Below the pieces are notes generated by a model. It saw only the letters and a program-made list of their open reading frames with translations, was not told the origin of the DNA and did no database searches. This document shows positions 7,801 through 16,559 of a stretch of DNA of 19,770 bases, one piece after another. The stretch spans positions 1 through 19,770 of the forward strand of contig NZ_JBEBUX010000073.1 of NCBI RefSeq assembly GCF_040393045.1, written 5' to 3'. A program made the position numbers and the translations under genes. Within the stretch, counting starts at the first letter, position 1. Each line of letters opens with the position of its first letter. The stretch is from Pollutimonas bauzanensis_A (lineage in GTDB: Bacteria; Pseudomonadota; Gammaproteobacteria; Burkholderiales; Burkholderiaceae_B).

Positions 7801-10800
7801 CTCGGCAAGGGATGCGACCGATCTTCGGCTAACTGCGCGTCGGACCTGGCGTTTTTTTGAAACCTTCGTGACGCCAGCCGATAACATGTTGCCGCCGGAT
7901 AATTTTCAAGAGAACCCCAAGCCTGTGCTTGCCCGCCGCACCTCGCCCACCAATATGGGGTTGTATCTGTTGTCGGCGATTGCTGCGCGTGATTTTGGCT
8001 GGGCTGGCACCATGAAAACGGTAGGGCGGCTTGAAGCGACACTGGCAACCATGCAAGAGCTCTCGCGTTTGAAGGGGCACTTCTTTAATTGGTACGGTAC
8101 AGAGGATATGCGCCCGCTAGAGCCGGCTTATGTGTCTTCTGTTGATAGCGGGAATCTTGCGGGTCACCTTATCGTGGTTGCGCAGGCTTGCGAGGAGTGG
8201 ATCCATAGCGCCTATTTGGCGGATTGCCGGCCCGGCATGCTGGATGATCTGCTGCTTGCCCGCAAGGCTATCGTCTTGCTTCCCGCTGCAAGCGGTGAAC
8301 GTGGCCGCGAACTGATCGCACTCCTTGATGAAATTGAAGTGAAAATCAATGAGGCGTCGGTCGAAAGCATACCTTTTCCGTTACTGAGCCGGTTGGCAGA
8401 TAAAGCAGTTAAATCGGTACGAAGCCTTGTGCCTGCTGTCGCGGATGATGATTCGACCAATGCACTATTTTGGGTCGATGCGCTGGGCCATGCAATAGCG
8501 GAACACGGTCACGACCGATCCCTTTCTGTTGATGGGCCATTTCCGTTGGCAAACAGATTGGAGGCGCTGGCGAACATAGCGCGCCAGATGGCCATGGCCA
8601 TGGATTTTTCTTTTCTGTTGGATGCCGACCGGCAGCTTCTGTCCATTGGCTACTCTCAAGCCGATAATTGCCTTGACCCAAGCTGTTACGATTTGCTGGC
8701 TTCCGAAGCACGGCTGGCAAGCCTGTTTGCCATAGCAAAAGGAGATGTACCGACACGGCATTGGTTGCGGTTGGGCCGTACCGCGACGCCGCTGAATAAA
8801 GGGTCAGCGCTCATTTCTTGGTCTGGCTCGATGTTTGAGTATCTGATGCCGTCGCTGGTGATGCGGGCTCCTTTTGGTAGCTTGCTCGAACAGACAAATC
8901 GCCTGGTGGTGGAGCGTCAGCAAGCCTATGGAGATAGCCTGAACATTCCGTGGGGCATTTCGGAGTCCGCCTATAACGCCCGCGACATGGAGTTTACTTA
9001 TCAGTACTCCAACTTCGGTGTGCCTGGCCTGGGCCTTAAGCGTGGCCTGTCCGAGAACTTGGTTATCGCACCTTACGCGACGGGGCTGGCAGCCATGATT
9101 GATCCTGCCGGCGCTTGCCGGAATTTTGCCCGCCTTGGCAGGATGGGTGCGCTGGGCCGCTACGGTTTTTACGAAGCGCTGGACTTTACTCCTTCACGGC
9201 TTCCCGACAATAAAGAAGTGGCCATCGTGCACAATTTCATGGCGCATCACCAGGGCATGACGATCGTCGCTATTGCCAATGCATTGATGGGGGCTCGGAT
9301 GCGAGTCCGTTTTCATCGCGAGCCGATGATACAAGCCTGCGAGTTGCTACTTCAGGAGCGTATGCCCAGAGACGTTGCGATTGCCCATCCGCGTGCCGAA
9401 GAGGTGAAGGTATCCGCATCAGCAGCTCGGGACAGCGCAGTCACCTTGCGCCGCGTTGTGGGGGCTCCCCTCGGCGCTCCAGTCACCCACTTGTTGTCGA
9501 ATGGTCGCTATACGGTGATGGTAACGGCTGCAGGGGCCGGTTATAGCCGGTGGCGCGACGTTGCCGTGACGAGATGGCGTGAGGATGCGACACGTGATGC
9601 TTGCGGCTCATTCATTTTCTTGCGTGATATGCAGGATGGCCATGTTTGGTCTGCGGGCTTGCAGCCTGTTGGAAGCGCCTTTGAACATGACGAGGTCATT
9701 TTCGGCGAAGACTATGCCGAGTTCATCCGCCGCGATGGTGTGTTGACCTCCACGATGAATATTCTGGTTTCGGGTGAAGATGACGGCGAGGTGCGCCGTG
9801 TATCCCTGACCAATAGCGGACGCCGTCCACGCGAGATCGAGCTTACGTCTTATGCCGAGGTTGTTCTGACGACGCCGGCGGCTGATAACGCGCATCCCGC
9901 TTTCGCCAAAATATTCGTCGTGACCAGCCATCTTGACGAGTTTGGTGCGCTCGTGGCCACTCGGCGCACGCGGTCACATGATGAGCCTCAGGTATGGGCG
10001 GCTCATTTCGCTGTCGTGGAGGGCGAACTGGTTACCGAGCCCCAATACGAATCTGATCGAGCCCGGTTTATCGGTCGCGGAAAATCATTGGGAACAGCCA
10101 TCGCTATGGCTGATGGGCAGCCGCTGTCTAATACCGTGGGTACCGTGCTGGACCCGATTTTTTCGCTTAGGTACCGTCTGTTGATCCCTCCCGGCAAGGT
10201 TGCCCGCGTGGCCTTTTGGACGGTCGTGGCGCCGTCGCAGGCGGCGCTTCTTGAGCTTATCGATAGGCATCATGATCGTAGCGCTTTCGACCGGGCAAGA
10301 ACATTGGCCTGGACCCAGGCCCAGGTACAACTTCGGCATTTTGATATCGACCCTGAAGAAGCTGCGGATTTTCAACGCTTAGCTGCACCTATCTTGTATG
10401 CCGACAGTCGGTTCAGGGTGTCCGCAGAATCGATCAGGCGCGGAGCCGGCCTGCAATCAGGTCTTTGGCCGCAGGCCATTTCGGGCGATTTGCCTATTGT
10501 GCTGTTGTGCATCGATGATCTCGAAGATATTGCCCAGGTCCGCCAGTTATTGCGCGCTCATGAGTATTGGCGTATGAAGCGCCTGGCGGTTGACTTGGTC
10601 ATTGTCAATGAGCGCGCTTCTTCGTATGCGCAGGATCTCCAGATTGCGATCGAAACGGCGGTACGCAGCACCCAGGCAGTGCCTCGCTTTGGCGGAGAGC
10701 TGGCGCTGGGCGCTGTTTATACGTTGCGGGCGGACCTTATGGGGCTCGAGACCCGCGCGCTGCTCCAATCGGTCGCACGAGTCATGCTACGCGCACGGGC

Positions 10801-13318
10801 TGGCTCGCTTGCCGAACAGCTTGCCCGCATGCCGCAGGCAGTAATCCAGGCGGAGCCCATTCAACGTCCGAAGGCAGACCACACGGCAGCGTCGATAGTG
10901 CGGCCACCCGAAGGCCTGGAGTTCTTCAACGGCCTGGGAGGATTCGATAAAAACGGGCGGGAGTACGTCATTGTTCTGAACGAAGGGCTGTCCACGCCTG
11001 CTCCCTGGATCAACGTGATGGCCAATGCCGCCTTTGGGTTTCAGGTTTCTGCAGAAGGAAGCGGTTATACCTGGGCGCAGAACAGCCGCGAGAACCAGCT
11101 CACTCCCTGGTCGAATGATCCGGTTCAAGATCCGGCGGGTGAGGCGCTTTATATACGTGACGAGGCCACTGGCGAGATTTGGACGCCAACAGCTCTGCCG
11201 ATACGGGGTGGGGGAAGTTATATTGCGCGGCATGGCTATGGCTATAGCAGCTTCGAGTATCAAGCTAACGATATCGGGGCTCGGTTGCTGCAATACGTGC
11301 CGATTTCGGATCCCGTCAAGATCTCGCGCTTGACCTTGCGCAATCTGTCAGGGAAATCGCGCCGTTTGTCGGTTACCGCTTATGCAGAATGGGTGTTGGG
11401 CACGACCCGTGCCGCGTCCGGACCTTTTGTTGTGACCAAGATCGATGAAGCGACTGGCGCCATGCTGGCTTTTAACCCATGGAATATTGCCTTTCCGGGT
11501 CGAGTCGCGTTTGCTGATCTAGGCGGAATGCAGACGGCCTGGACGGCTGACCGCAGCGAATTTATCGGCCGCCATGGCGAATTGGAAAGCCCCGCGGGGC
11601 TGGCAGGTAACGCGCCGCTATCCGGGAAGACAGGGGCCGGACTGGACCCGTGTTCGGCTTTGCTGGGCGTCGTGGAGCTGCAGCCAGGCCAAACGGTCGA
11701 ACTCGTGTGGTGTCTGGGCCAAGCCGGTTCAGTTCAAGAGGCGCAGGAATTAATTAAGCGTTATAGGCAAGCCAATCTGGACGATGTGCTTGCACAGGTA
11801 AGCAATCATTGGGACTCATTGCTTGGCGCAGTACAGGTCAAGACACCCGATCGTGCCATGGATGTCATGCTCAATGGCTGGCTGCTATACCAGACACTGG
11901 CCTGCCGTATCTGGGCGCGCTCGGCTTTTTATCAGGCCAGCGGAGCCTATGGTTTTCGCGATCAGCTTCAAGATGGAATGGCATTGTCATTTTCCCTGCC
12001 GCAAGCCGCGCGAGAGCATCTCTTGCGGGCTGCCGGTAGACAGTTTCCCCAAGGCGACGTTCAGCATTGGTGGCTGCCGCATTCGGGACAAGGGGTAAGG
12101 ACGCGTATTTCGGATGACCGGGTGTGGCTGGTTTTCGCTACGGCCACTTACATCACCACCACGGGCGATGCCACTGTCCTGGACGAAAACCTTTCTTTCA
12201 TTGATGGCCCTCTGCTGCATTCAGAAGATCATGACGCATTTTTCCAGCCCATGCTTGCTGATGAATCGGCGTCTTTGTATGAGCACTGCGCGCGCGGGTT
12301 GGATCAATGTCTGGAATTGACCGGTCAGCTGGGCCTGCCATTGATGGGCACAGGCGATTGGAACGATGGAATGAACCGTGTCGGCGAGGGCGGTAAGGGC
12401 GAAAGCGTGTGGCTGGGCTGGTTGCTGTTAAGAACCATAAACCTGTTCACGCCACTGGTTCAGGATCGCGACGCGGTGCGGGCTCAGCGTTGGCGCACGC
12501 ATGCAATCGAGTTGAAAGCAGCCCTGGAACGTGAAGCCTGGGACGGTCAGTGGTATCGACGCGCGACCTTCGATAATGGTAGTTGGCTTGGAGCGAAGGA
12601 CAGCCAGGAATGTCAGATCGACTCTATCGTGCAGTCGTGGGCTGTGTTATCAGACGCGGCCGATCCCCAGCGCGCCAGGACAGCAATGGACTCGATGGCC
12701 CAGCATTTGATACGTCCTGATGATGGCGTAGCACTTCTGTTTGCGCCGCCTTTCGACAAGATGCCGCTGGACCCGGGCTACATCAAAGGCTATCCACCCG
12801 GACTGCGAGAGAATGGCGGCCAGTACAGTCATGCCGCCATGTGGGCGGTTCTGGCATTCGCCAAGCTGGGGCAGGGCAAAAAGGCGGTCGATTTATTTGC
12901 GCTGCTCAACCCTATCAACCATGCACGCACCTTCGCGGACGCCGAACGTTATAAAGTCGAGCCTTACGTCATTGCCGCTGATGTCTATTCTGTTGCGCCG
13001 CATATCGGACGTGGTGGCTGGACCTGGTATACCGGATCAGCAGCGTGGATGTATCGTGCCGGTGTTGAAGGAATACTGGGCATGCGCCGTGAAGGCAACT
13101 TTCTGATCATCGCTCCCAGTATTCCAGAGGCATGGCCGGGGTTCGAGGCGACCGTCCATGTTGCTGCCGCCCGTTATGAAATCCATGTCGAGAATTCGTC
13201 TGGCCTTGGTTACGATGATATGCGAGCTACGCTTGATGGCCGGCGTATCGAATGTTCGCAAGGCAATGTGCGAGTGCTGCTGGAGGAGGGTACGCACCGT
13301 TTACTGATAACTTTGTAG
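4793..13318 (+). CDS. ndvB: Cyclic beta-1,2-glucan synthase (NdvB/ChvB/Cgs type)
   Basis: This inner-membrane enzyme builds cyclic beta-1,2-glucan from UDP-glucose, a periplasmic osmoregulated glucan. At 2841 residues it has the full family length of about 2,800-2,900. Order: a soluble N-terminal part to about residue 410; membrane segments near 416-470; a GT84 glycosyltransferase with D636-A-D638, D751 in SHDLFEG, and the RxxRW motif at 782-786 (KRQHRWTRGDW); further membrane segments near 820-870, 886-916 and 943-991; a central glycoamylase-like region (YNARDMEFTYQYSNFG, then HNFMAHHQGM with H1485/H1486), assigned in this family to cyclisation (GH189, as I recall); two related beta-sandwich blocks near 1569-1690 and 2083-2200; and a C-terminal GH94 phosphorylase with D2522-W-N-D2525 (GTGDWNDGMN) and GGWTWYTGSAAWMYR around W2743, thought to set chain length. 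The ATG at 4793 is the only ATG after the in-frame stop at 4727 and lacks a Shine-Dalgarno; a TTG at 4808 is possible. No glucan exporter (NdvA/ChvA) gene is adjacent. Confidence 0.93.
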   Translation: MWGRSLFKQAVVRNAFRFFSTRTQWDDQAPIREELFGIERLEQHAESLAAAQSVTAEPPRVLSLHKRLDDNAAVLLAAYRASAAELERGQAVVPAAEWLLDNYHLVEEQVREIRDDLPPGFYRQLPKLAAGPLAGYPRVFGIAWAFVAHTDSNFDPDTLRRFIAAYQRVQPLAIGELWAVAITLRIVLIENLRRLADQISFGQKARADAEALANRLVGSGSIRFALEIDISLRAQDPLSEAFAAHLAKRLRDQDPRTTPALGWLEERLGLQGMSIDQVVLLGQQRQGASNVTVRNIITSMRLISDIDWAELFEKVSLVDERLREASSFASMDFSTRDLYRNAIEQLARGSALSELDVAARALEAARNAQALTGNAQRMGDPGYYLIAEGRPAFESIIGFRVPLQLRISRMNIRRGIRGYVGAILFVTVLLICLALWILEVAGASVSWLVLFALVVFFPVTGLATAFVNRALTSTFSPTVLPGMDMKAGVPTSLRTLVAVPTLLTSEADLLEQIERLEVHYLGGVGGDLVFALLLDGLDADQEVLPGDAPLLAVAMDAIQKLNGRYGPGPGGKRFLLLYRRRVFNKGENKWMGWERKRGKLHELNRLLRGATDTTYIPVGNTAVQVPANVRYVITLDADTRMPRDAAQRLIGKMSHPLNWPEFDTAQQRVINGYAILQPRVTPALPVGGEGSIYQKVFSSPGGMDPYAAAISDVYQDLFGEGSYTGKGIYDVDAFETALSGRVPESTLLSHDLFEGIFARAGLASDIEVVEEFPARYDVALKRQHRWTRGDWQLLPWVTGRATGSSALPSVGRGKILDNLRRSLLAPFTLLALACSWLLPMPASLLATFFVLACIAIPPLLPSFFSLLPRRSGINFRSHIEALAADLRLAGTQIFLALAFLGDQAWHMGDAIVRTLIRLFITRRHLLEWTTAAQSSRSPQPDLRGCYASMAGGTLLALSLAGAAVIFNPSSWPLVLPFALLWLGAPALASWASQSELGRKLSEFSARDATDLRLTARRTWRFFETFVTPADNMLPPDNFQENPKPVLARRTSPTNMGLYLLSAIAARDFGWAGTMKTVGRLEATLATMQELSRLKGHFFNWYGTEDMRPLEPAYVSSVDSGNLAGHLIVVAQACEEWIHSAYLADCRPGMLDDLLLARKAIVLLPAASGERGRELIALLDEIEVKINEASVESIPFPLLSRLADKAVKSVRSLVPAVADDDSTNALFWVDALGHAIAEHGHDRSLSVDGPFPLANRLEALANIARQMAMAMDFSFLLDADRQLLSIGYSQADNCLDPSCYDLLASEARLASLFAIAKGDVPTRHWLRLGRTATPLNKGSALISWSGSMFEYLMPSLVMRAPFGSLLEQTNRLVVERQQAYGDSLNIPWGISESAYNARDMEFTYQYSNFGVPGLGLKRGLSENLVIAPYATGLAAMIDPAGACRNFARLGRMGALGRYGFYEALDFTPSRLPDNKEVAIVHNFMAHHQGMTIVAIANALMGARMRVRFHREPMIQACELLLQERMPRDVAIAHPRAEEVKVSASAARDSAVTLRRVVGAPLGAPVTHLLSNGRYTVMVTAAGAGYSRWRDVAVTRWREDATRDACGSFIFLRDMQDGHVWSAGLQPVGSAFEHDEVIFGEDYAEFIRRDGVLTSTMNILVSGEDDGEVRRVSLTNSGRRPREIELTSYAEVVLTTPAADNAHPAFAKIFVVTSHLDEFGALVATRRTRSHDEPQVWAAHFAVVEGELVTEPQYESDRARFIGRGKSLGTAIAMADGQPLSNTVGTVLDPIFSLRYRLLIPPGKVARVAFWTVVAPSQAALLELIDRHHDRSAFDRARTLAWTQAQVQLRHFDIDPEEAADFQRLAAPILYADSRFRVSAESIRRGAGLQSGLWPQAISGDLPIVLLCIDDLEDIAQVRQLLRAHEYWRMKRLAVDLVIVNERASSYAQDLQIAIETAVRSTQAVPRFGGELALGAVYTLRADLMGLETRALLQSVARVMLRARAGSLAEQLARMPQAVIQAEPIQRPKADHTAASIVRPPEGLEFFNGLGGFDKNGREYVIVLNEGLSTPAPWINVMANAAFGFQVSAEGSGYTWAQNSRENQLTPWSNDPVQDPAGEALYIRDEATGEIWTPTALPIRGGGSYIARHGYGYSSFEYQANDIGARLLQYVPISDPVKISRLTLRNLSGKSRRLSVTAYAEWVLGTTRAASGPFVVTKIDEATGAMLAFNPWNIAFPGRVAFADLGGMQTAWTADRSEFIGRHGELESPAGLAGNAPLSGKTGAGLDPCSALLGVVELQPGQTVELVWCLGQAGSVQEAQELIKRYRQANLDDVLAQVSNHWDSLLGAVQVKTPDRAMDVMLNGWLLYQTLACRIWARSAFYQASGAYGFRDQLQDGMALSFSLPQAAREHLLRAAGRQFPQGDVQHWWLPHSGQGVRTRISDDRVWLVFATATYITTTGDATVLDENLSFIDGPLLHSEDHDAFFQPMLADESASLYEHCARGLDQCLELTGQLGLPLMGTGDWNDGMNRVGEGGKGESVWLGWLLLRTINLFTPLVQDRDAVRAQRWRTHAIELKAALEREAWDGQWYRRATFDNGSWLGAKDSQECQIDSIVQSWAVLSDAADPQRARTAMDSMAQHLIRPDDGVALLFAPPFDKMPLDPGYIKGYPPGLRENGGQYSHAAMWAVLAFAKLGQGKKAVDLFALLNPINHARTFADAERYKVEPYVIAADVYSVAPHIGRGGWTWYTGSAAWMYRAGVEGILGMRREGNFLIIAPSIPEAWPGFEATVHVAAARYEIHVENSSGLGYDDMRATLDGRRIECSQGNVRVLLEEGTHRLLITL
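6968..6994. repeat. Perfect 11-bp inverted repeat inside the glucan-synthase gene
   Basis: AAAGGCATCTA (6968-6978) and TAGATGCCTTT (6984-6994) are exact reverse complements around a five-base loop. In mRNA this would make a strong hairpin within the codons for GKGIYDVDAFE of the GT84 domain. No T-tract follows. It may be chance, because the protein motif is well conserved in the family, or it may slow translation during membrane insertion. Confidence 0.6.
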
Positions 13319-13367
13319 GCACTCGGGGTGGGGAAACATAATGATGTGTCCTTGCTCCTGCGCCTCG
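13319..13367. other. Short convergent intergenic gap
   Basis: Only 49 bases separate the stop of the glucan synthase from the stop of the oppositely transcribed PLD-family gene. I see no GC-rich hairpin followed by a T-run on either strand, so termination here would be Rho-dependent or would run into the neighbour. Confidence 0.5.
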
Positions 13368-14927
13368 CTAAAGCAGCCAGTCTATAGGAAGTATCGACAG
13401 GAAATTCACGCTAGCACGGCGCCAGAAGCTGGCGTTGGGTTCTGTGTCATACCGTATTTTTTTGCCATCGCGTTGTTCTATCCAATACAGCTTGCCTTCA
13501 TCCGACAGATGAACCTCGTAGGACGTCTCTGGCACCTTGCTCTCGAACGCCGCCTGGATATCGCGCGCCATGGCGGGGCTGTCGATAACGAAGCCAAGTT
13601 CTGTATTGAGTTTGGCTGAACGTGGGTCGAAGTTGAACGAGCCGACAAAAATTCGTTCGCCATCCACCGAAAAGGTTTTGGCATGCAAGCTGGATCCTGA
13701 GCTGCCGAACGGACCGGCGCTTCTGCTTCTTCGCGAATCGGACGACAGGCGTTTCATCTCGTAGAGGATGATGCCGCTCTCCAGCAAAGGTTTGCGCCGT
13801 TTCGCATAGCCGGCATGAACGGCGGCAACGTCTGTGGCATCTAATGAATTGGTCAGTATCTTGATCTTGACCCCGCGCTCGGCCATCTCGGAAAAACCTT
13901 TGACTCCTGCCTTACCTGGCACAAAATAGGGCGACACCAATTCCAGATTGGATTCTGGGTTGCCGATAATCTGTTCTAGTCCATGCGTAAGAAGCTGCGT
14001 GGCCGGCACCTGACCAAGGCCTTTGCGTGGGTCGTCGCTGACCATGTGCGCGGTGGCCCATTGCAATTCGATAGTGCCATCTTTCAGTTGGCGGATAAGG
14101 CTGGAATCGGCCAGGGCTTTGACGTAGATAGCCGCACGCGGATCCTTTTCGAATTCATGGGCTTCAGAGGCCAGGGTCTGGAGCTGAGCGGACTCTGCCT
14201 TGGGCAGCAACAGGTCGACGGGGTAGGAGGACTGACTGGCCCAGTAGAGATCGAAATCGTCGGACACATCCTTGACTATCGGACCTATTGCCGCGACATC
14301 GAGGTCGGCGAACAAAATGTCTGGTGTTGCGCCGAAGTACTCATCTCCGATATTTCGTCCACCTATGATGGTGATTTGGTTATCGGCGGTAAGTGATTTG
14401 TTATGCATACGCCGGTTCAGGCGCGAGAAGTCGGTGAGATAGCCTATCCAGCGCGGGCTGCGGATAGTAAAAGGGTTGAACAAGCGGACTTCAATATTGG
14501 GGTGGGCGTCAAGCGCGGAAAGCGTGGGGTCGAGCCCTGTTGTATTGTTGTCGTCCAGCAAAAGGCGTACACGCACACCACGGTCGGCAGCCTCACGCAG
14601 GGCTTGAAGCAGAAGGGTCCCGGTCAGGTCCTTGTGCCATATATAGTATTGAACATCCAGAGTACGTTCGGCTGCACGTATGATCAGTGCGCGTGCGACA
14701 AAGGCGTCCAGGGGATTGGCTAATGAGGAAATGCCTGACTTGCCCGGATGGGCGCGGGCCAGGCGCGAAATGCCAACGCCCAGTTTGGTGGCGTGGGACT
14801 GATCTGCAGGAAGTGCTTGCGAGACCGTCCGGTTTTCAAGAGAAGGCAAGGCAACGCATCCTGCAACCAGTATGGCCGCAGTGCAGATCGAACAAAAATA
14901 CAGTACGGCGCGTGTTCGCATGTTCAT
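13368..14927 (-). CDS. Phospholipase D superfamily lipoprotein, ClsC-like
   Basis: This 519-residue PLD-superfamily enzyme carries both catalytic HKD motifs: H175-x-K177-x4-D182 in RMHNKSLTAD and H415-x-K417-x4-D422 in SLHAKTFSVD, each followed by the usual glycine/serine-rich stretch (GGRNIGDEYFG; GSFNFDPRSAKLNTE). Segments such as TLDVQYYIWHKDLTG, RVRLLLDDNNTTGLD and HPNIEVRLFNPF closely resemble Escherichia coli ClsC, which makes cardiolipin from phosphatidylglycerol and phosphatidylethanolamine. A cardiolipin-synthase-type role is therefore likely but not proven. The N-terminus is a lipoprotein signal (hydrophobic core, then LVAGC with Cys24), so the protein should be membrane-anchored on the periplasmic side. 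The ATG at 14927 has AGGAG eight bases upstream; a TTG at 14945 is less likely. A serine/arginine/glycine-rich linker precedes the second HKD motif. It lies 78 bases after the PepSY gene on the same strand and might be cotranscribed. Confidence 0.88.
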   Translation of the reverse strand: MNMRTRAVLYFCSICTAAILVAGCVALPSLENRTVSQALPADQSHATKLGVGISRLARAHPGKSGISSLANPLDAFVARALIIRAAERTLDVQYYIWHKDLTGTLLLQALREAADRGVRVRLLLDDNNTTGLDPTLSALDAHPNIEVRLFNPFTIRSPRWIGYLTDFSRLNRRMHNKSLTADNQITIIGGRNIGDEYFGATPDILFADLDVAAIGPIVKDVSDDFDLYWASQSSYPVDLLLPKAESAQLQTLASEAHEFEKDPRAAIYVKALADSSLIRQLKDGTIELQWATAHMVSDDPRKGLGQVPATQLLTHGLEQIIGNPESNLELVSPYFVPGKAGVKGFSEMAERGVKIKILTNSLDATDVAAVHAGYAKRRKPLLESGIILYEMKRLSSDSRRSRSAGPFGSSGSSLHAKTFSVDGERIFVGSFNFDPRSAKLNTELGFVIDSPAMARDIQAAFESKVPETSYEVHLSDEGKLYWIEQRDGKKIRYDTEPNASFWRRASVNFLSILPIDWLL

Positions 14928-15005
14928 TGTGTTGGCTCCTGCCAATTGACTGCCCAGATATGCTTATGCCAGTAAATTGGATAGCGATCTATGCGAAGAC
15001 ACAGA

Positions 15006-16544
15006 TTAACATTTGCGTCGAGAATTGCCTTTGCTTTGGGGCTTGAAAAATCGGGTGCGCAACCGGGCGTATCCGATTTTTACGCCAGTTAAGCATAGGA
15101 CGAGTCCACCCAGGCTAAGTAGTATCAAGGCGATGTTGCGTGTCGTGCCTGCCTGAAGCATGGGGGGAATATCCCAACTGTGCAAAAAGTTGAATAGCCA
15201 GCGGCCCGTCCGTTGAGACTGGCTTGAACTCAGTTCGACGTCGCCGCTGTAAAGGTCAAGGTATACCGACGTTTTTTCGGCGTCATCGAAGTCTACCCGT
15301 AGTGCGGGCAAACGTCGTTCGGCGGCGCCATACATGGATTGTGTGGCGCGACTGTAGTACTGGCTGTCGTAGTGATCGATGCGCTGGTGGGAAACCATGT
15401 GCGCATCCATCAAACGCGGCGCTGCCTGTAGCAAAAGGGTATCGGGCCATTGAGCCAATAAAGCATAGACTGGTCCACTACGCATGATCAGGCGCGTGGT
15501 GTTTGCGGCATCGCGGGCCAGCAAATAGGGAATCCCGCCAATGGCCCGCCATTCGATTTCGCTGGCGTGAAAACCCTGGCTTGACAGCATGGCGAGGGCC
15601 TCGGACGTATCCAGCGGCAGGTGGGCTGTGCCTGGCGTGCCGCCACGATAAGCCGACAAGTTCGGGCGTTCTTGCGGACTGAATATGCCAACTGGGTTCA
15701 TCGACATGAGGCCGCTGAATATCCATGTGCAAGTGATCGCGGCAAACATCAGGCCTGACAGATGGTGCCAGCGCAAATAGCCACCCCGGTAGGGAGAGCG
15801 GGAGCCTGACTTGTACGGGCTGCCGAAGCGCCATCGCCAAAGTCCGGCCAGTGTGCCAGTGAGTGCAGCCAGGACGCCTGTGGCCGACAAGGCAATTACG
15901 GTCCAGCTCCAGAGCGGATCGACGGGATGGCTGCGAAAAACATACAGCCAATGCAGCCAAGCGCCGACATAGTTCCAGGCCCGCTGGAATCGAGGTGCAT
16001 CCATCACGACCTCACCGGTCGATGACGAAACATATAGAAGCGTCTGCTCCTTATCGTTCAATTGAACGCGATGCAGCGGGCGGTGGATATTCAGCGAGCC
16101 GGAGTGCGTCCATGTGTCTTCGTGGATCTGTCCCAAATAAGCGGCATCGGCGCCAGGAATGAAGACGCGGGCCGCGCGCATGGCGTGCTGCGCATCCGCC
16201 GGCTTGGCGGACTGGCCCGAAATGGCATTCACGACCTGATAGCGGCCGTTGCTTTGGCGCAGCTTATAGTGGGGGATCCCCGCGATGGAGGTCAGCACTA
16301 TTTCTTGTACGGAGGCAGGGTCGTCGGCTTGCGATAATGCCTTGTCGACGGAGATGCAGCAGCCCGGTGTTTCCAGAGCAGGAAGGGCAGCCAGCCGTTC
16401 CCATGGCGTAAATTTTGGGTAGCCCACGAACAGCATTACCACGCCGCTGATGAACCATAACGTCATGAGTACGCATGCGGCAATACCCGCCCATCGGTGC
16501 ACCAGATATACCGCGCGCTTAAAGCGCGACCAGAATGTTGTCAT
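15006..16544 (-). CDS. PepSY-associated transmembrane protein, possible siderophore/metal reductase
   Basis: This 512-residue inner-membrane protein has the PepSY-TM layout. A first helix lies at about 18-41 after a basic start (KRAVYLVHRWAG). A long periplasmic part contains a PepSY-like stretch around 75-180 (IPHYKLRQSNGRYQVVNAISG; LLYVSSSTGEVV). Further helices lie near 211-236 and 260-281, with a second periplasmic part and a last helix close to the C-terminus. Conserved histidines near the helices (H16, H198, H260 and H261, and the one in NFLHSWDIPP) could ligate haem, as reported for FoxB, the inner-membrane siderophore reductase of this family. The start is 15 bases after the receptor stop with a GGGA site in that gap, so the two are almost certainly cotranscribed. 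A reductase acting on a metal-chelate imported by the receptor is inference from family and context. Confidence 0.85.
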   Translation of the reverse strand: MTTFWSRFKRAVYLVHRWAGIAACVLMTLWFISGVVMLFVGYPKFTPWERLAALPALETPGCCISVDKALSQADDPASVQEIVLTSIAGIPHYKLRQSNGRYQVVNAISGQSAKPADAQHAMRAARVFIPGADAAYLGQIHEDTWTHSGSLNIHRPLHRVQLNDKEQTLLYVSSSTGEVVMDAPRFQRAWNYVGAWLHWLYVFRSHPVDPLWSWTVIALSATGVLAALTGTLAGLWRWRFGSPYKSGSRSPYRGGYLRWHHLSGLMFAAITCTWIFSGLMSMNPVGIFSPQERPNLSAYRGGTPGTAHLPLDTSEALAMLSSQGFHASEIEWRAIGGIPYLLARDAANTTRLIMRSGPVYALLAQWPDTLLLQAAPRLMDAHMVSHQRIDHYDSQYYSRATQSMYGAAERRLPALRVDFDDAEKTSVYLDLYSGDVELSSSQSQRTGRWLFNFLHSWDIPPMLQAGTTRNIALILLSLGGLVLCLTGVKIGYARLRTRFFKPQSKGNSRRKC

Positions 16545-16559
16545 GACCGGATCCCGAGC

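Noticed and set aside
16514..16528. Perfect seven-base inverted repeat CGCGCTT/AAGCGCG near the start of the PepSY gene
   Set aside because: Only one base separates the arms, so no hairpin can form. The bases are ordinary codons for the basic residues after the start (RFKRA).
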